Of a stretch of DNA of 30,279 nt, positions 29,593 to 30,279 are shown piece after piece. The DNA comes from Chromera velia. Its lineage: Eukaryota; Sar; Chromeraceae. The notes beneath the pieces are model-generated. The model did no database searches. It was not told where the DNA came from and worked only from the letters and a program-made list of their open reading frames with translations. The number at the start of each line of letters is the position of its first letter. The stretch's first letter is position 1. The stretch spans positions 144,795 through 175,073 of the forward strand of contig JAHBMJ010002097.1 in assembly GCA_018398765.1 (NCBI GenBank), written 5' to 3'. Both the position numbers and the translations under genes were made by a program.

Positions 29593-30279
29593 ATGCGTGG
29601 ATCATTCTTCTTCGCCTTCTGGCTGGCGGCGGCGGGACCGACATGCTGTGCGCTCAACGGTGGGCTGTCCGACTCTTCTCTTTGCATGAGCTGTTGGCAA
29701 GTTTGTCGTCACGAGGACATGACCACTCGTGACAGCTCGTGAGGTGTTTCATTGTATGATTCGATAATTCCTCCTTTCCCATATATACCTGCAGCCACAG
29801 AGCCCGGCAAGGGGCTTTTCGGCTCTCTCTTCGATACAAAGGTCAGTCAGTTTGTTCCCGTGCGAAGTGATCGAGTGTCTTCACAGTCTCCGTCCGCAGG
29901 CGCGTTCTCCCTTCATCAGAGCTGCGCAAGGAAAGCATCTGCGTTGAAATATGTTTGCAGAAACTGACCGACGTGTTCAAGTTTGACGTCTTCGGAAAGG
30001 ACCCCGACGTGATGAAAACAGGTCTGCAGGTCTATATGCGGAAGCAAGGCGAGCACGACAGAATAAGACACTTTTCTCTCAGTCTGGCTTTCTCACCGCA
30101 CAAGTGGGGTGGTGTGTGGCTTTCTGCCCGCATGGCTGTCTGGCTGGCTGTCTTGCTGTCTGACTGTCTCTCTGCGTCGCTGTCTGGCTGTCTGGTTGTC
30201 TTTGTCTTCTAGAGGCGATGACTTACGTTTTCATTGACTCAGGTGCTGCTGACTCTCTCTCTCCCTCTCTCTCCCCCCC
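29593..30279 (+). CDS. 5' part of a secreted-protein gene, open at the right edge
   Basis: The first ATG opens a signal peptide (MRGSFFFAFWLAAAGPTCCA) followed by a short Cys-containing segment. The end of exon 1 is uncertain; phase-1 donors near 29706-29728 fit the next exon. Exon 29795-29841 (acceptor CCTGCAG, donor AAG|GTCAGT) encodes TEPGKGLFGSLFDTK. Exon 29961-30021 encodes KLTDVFKFDVFGKDPDVMKT and ends ACAG|GTCTGC in phase 1. A possible further exon begins at 30243. The short exons agree in phase and read through without stops. No family recognised; secretion is inferred from the N-terminus. Confidence 0.45.

Noticed and set aside
1..30279. tRNA, rRNA, CRISPR array or bacterial operon structure
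   Set aside because: No cloverleaf, rRNA-like or direct-repeat-spacer pattern was seen; genes carry introns and the window is clearly eukaryotic.

Overview
This window is nuclear DNA of a eukaryotic microbe. Long coding exons alternate with GT-AG introns of about 0.1-0.7 kb. The genes encode multidomain secreted, membrane and fusion proteins, and introns and spacers carry many CA, CT and tetranucleotide microsatellites. A TGCATGCA 8-mer recurs far above chance. Style and gene content fit a photosynthetic alveolate, most probably a chromerid such as Chromera velia; that assignment is inference, because no rRNA or organellar marker is present.

Left part (1-9413, minus strand): one very large receptor-like gene, open at the left edge. 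Ten exons can be joined with matching phases at all nine junctions, giving at least 2130 residues: signal peptide, Venus-flytrap (type 1 periplasmic binding protein/ANF-receptor) domain, plant-type leucine-rich repeats, GCC2/GCC3-like cysteine-rich region, then seven predicted membrane helices with a long Ser/Glu-rich loop. A 767-bp divergent promoter region (9414-10180) separates it from a plus-strand gene (10181-13113) for a secreted protein built from three copies of a roughly 200-residue six-cysteine module that I do not recognise. Two of its exons are exactly 600 bp with phase-1 introns on both sides, and the last two module copies share an almost identical tract.

Middle part (13114-22100): a long stretch without convincing genes, including an AT-rich island at about 14.35-15.13 kb, followed by a clean minus-strand two-exon gene (16956-20553). 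It encodes a 1055-residue CobW/G3E GTPase (metallochaperone family) with a His-rich tail and an unusual N-terminal extension that looks like a degenerate alpha/beta-hydrolase fold plus a degenerate Nudix domain.

Right part (22.0-30.3 kb): AT-rich, repeat-laden and decayed. It holds a possible short first exon with a hairpin in its leader (22122), a minus-strand pseudogene (25290-27340) disabled by stops that mostly look like C-to-T or G-to-A changes, a second decayed copy of its 3' end (24193-24345), a recurring block containing TAATAGACCCCC, a two-exon 3' gene fragment (28386-28897), and the beginning of a secreted-protein gene running off the right edge (from 29593).

The three well-supported genes do not form an obvious pathway. 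The receptor and the six-cysteine secreted protein share a divergent promoter and could be co-regulated surface or secreted products; the CobW protein is an intracellular metal-handling GTPase.
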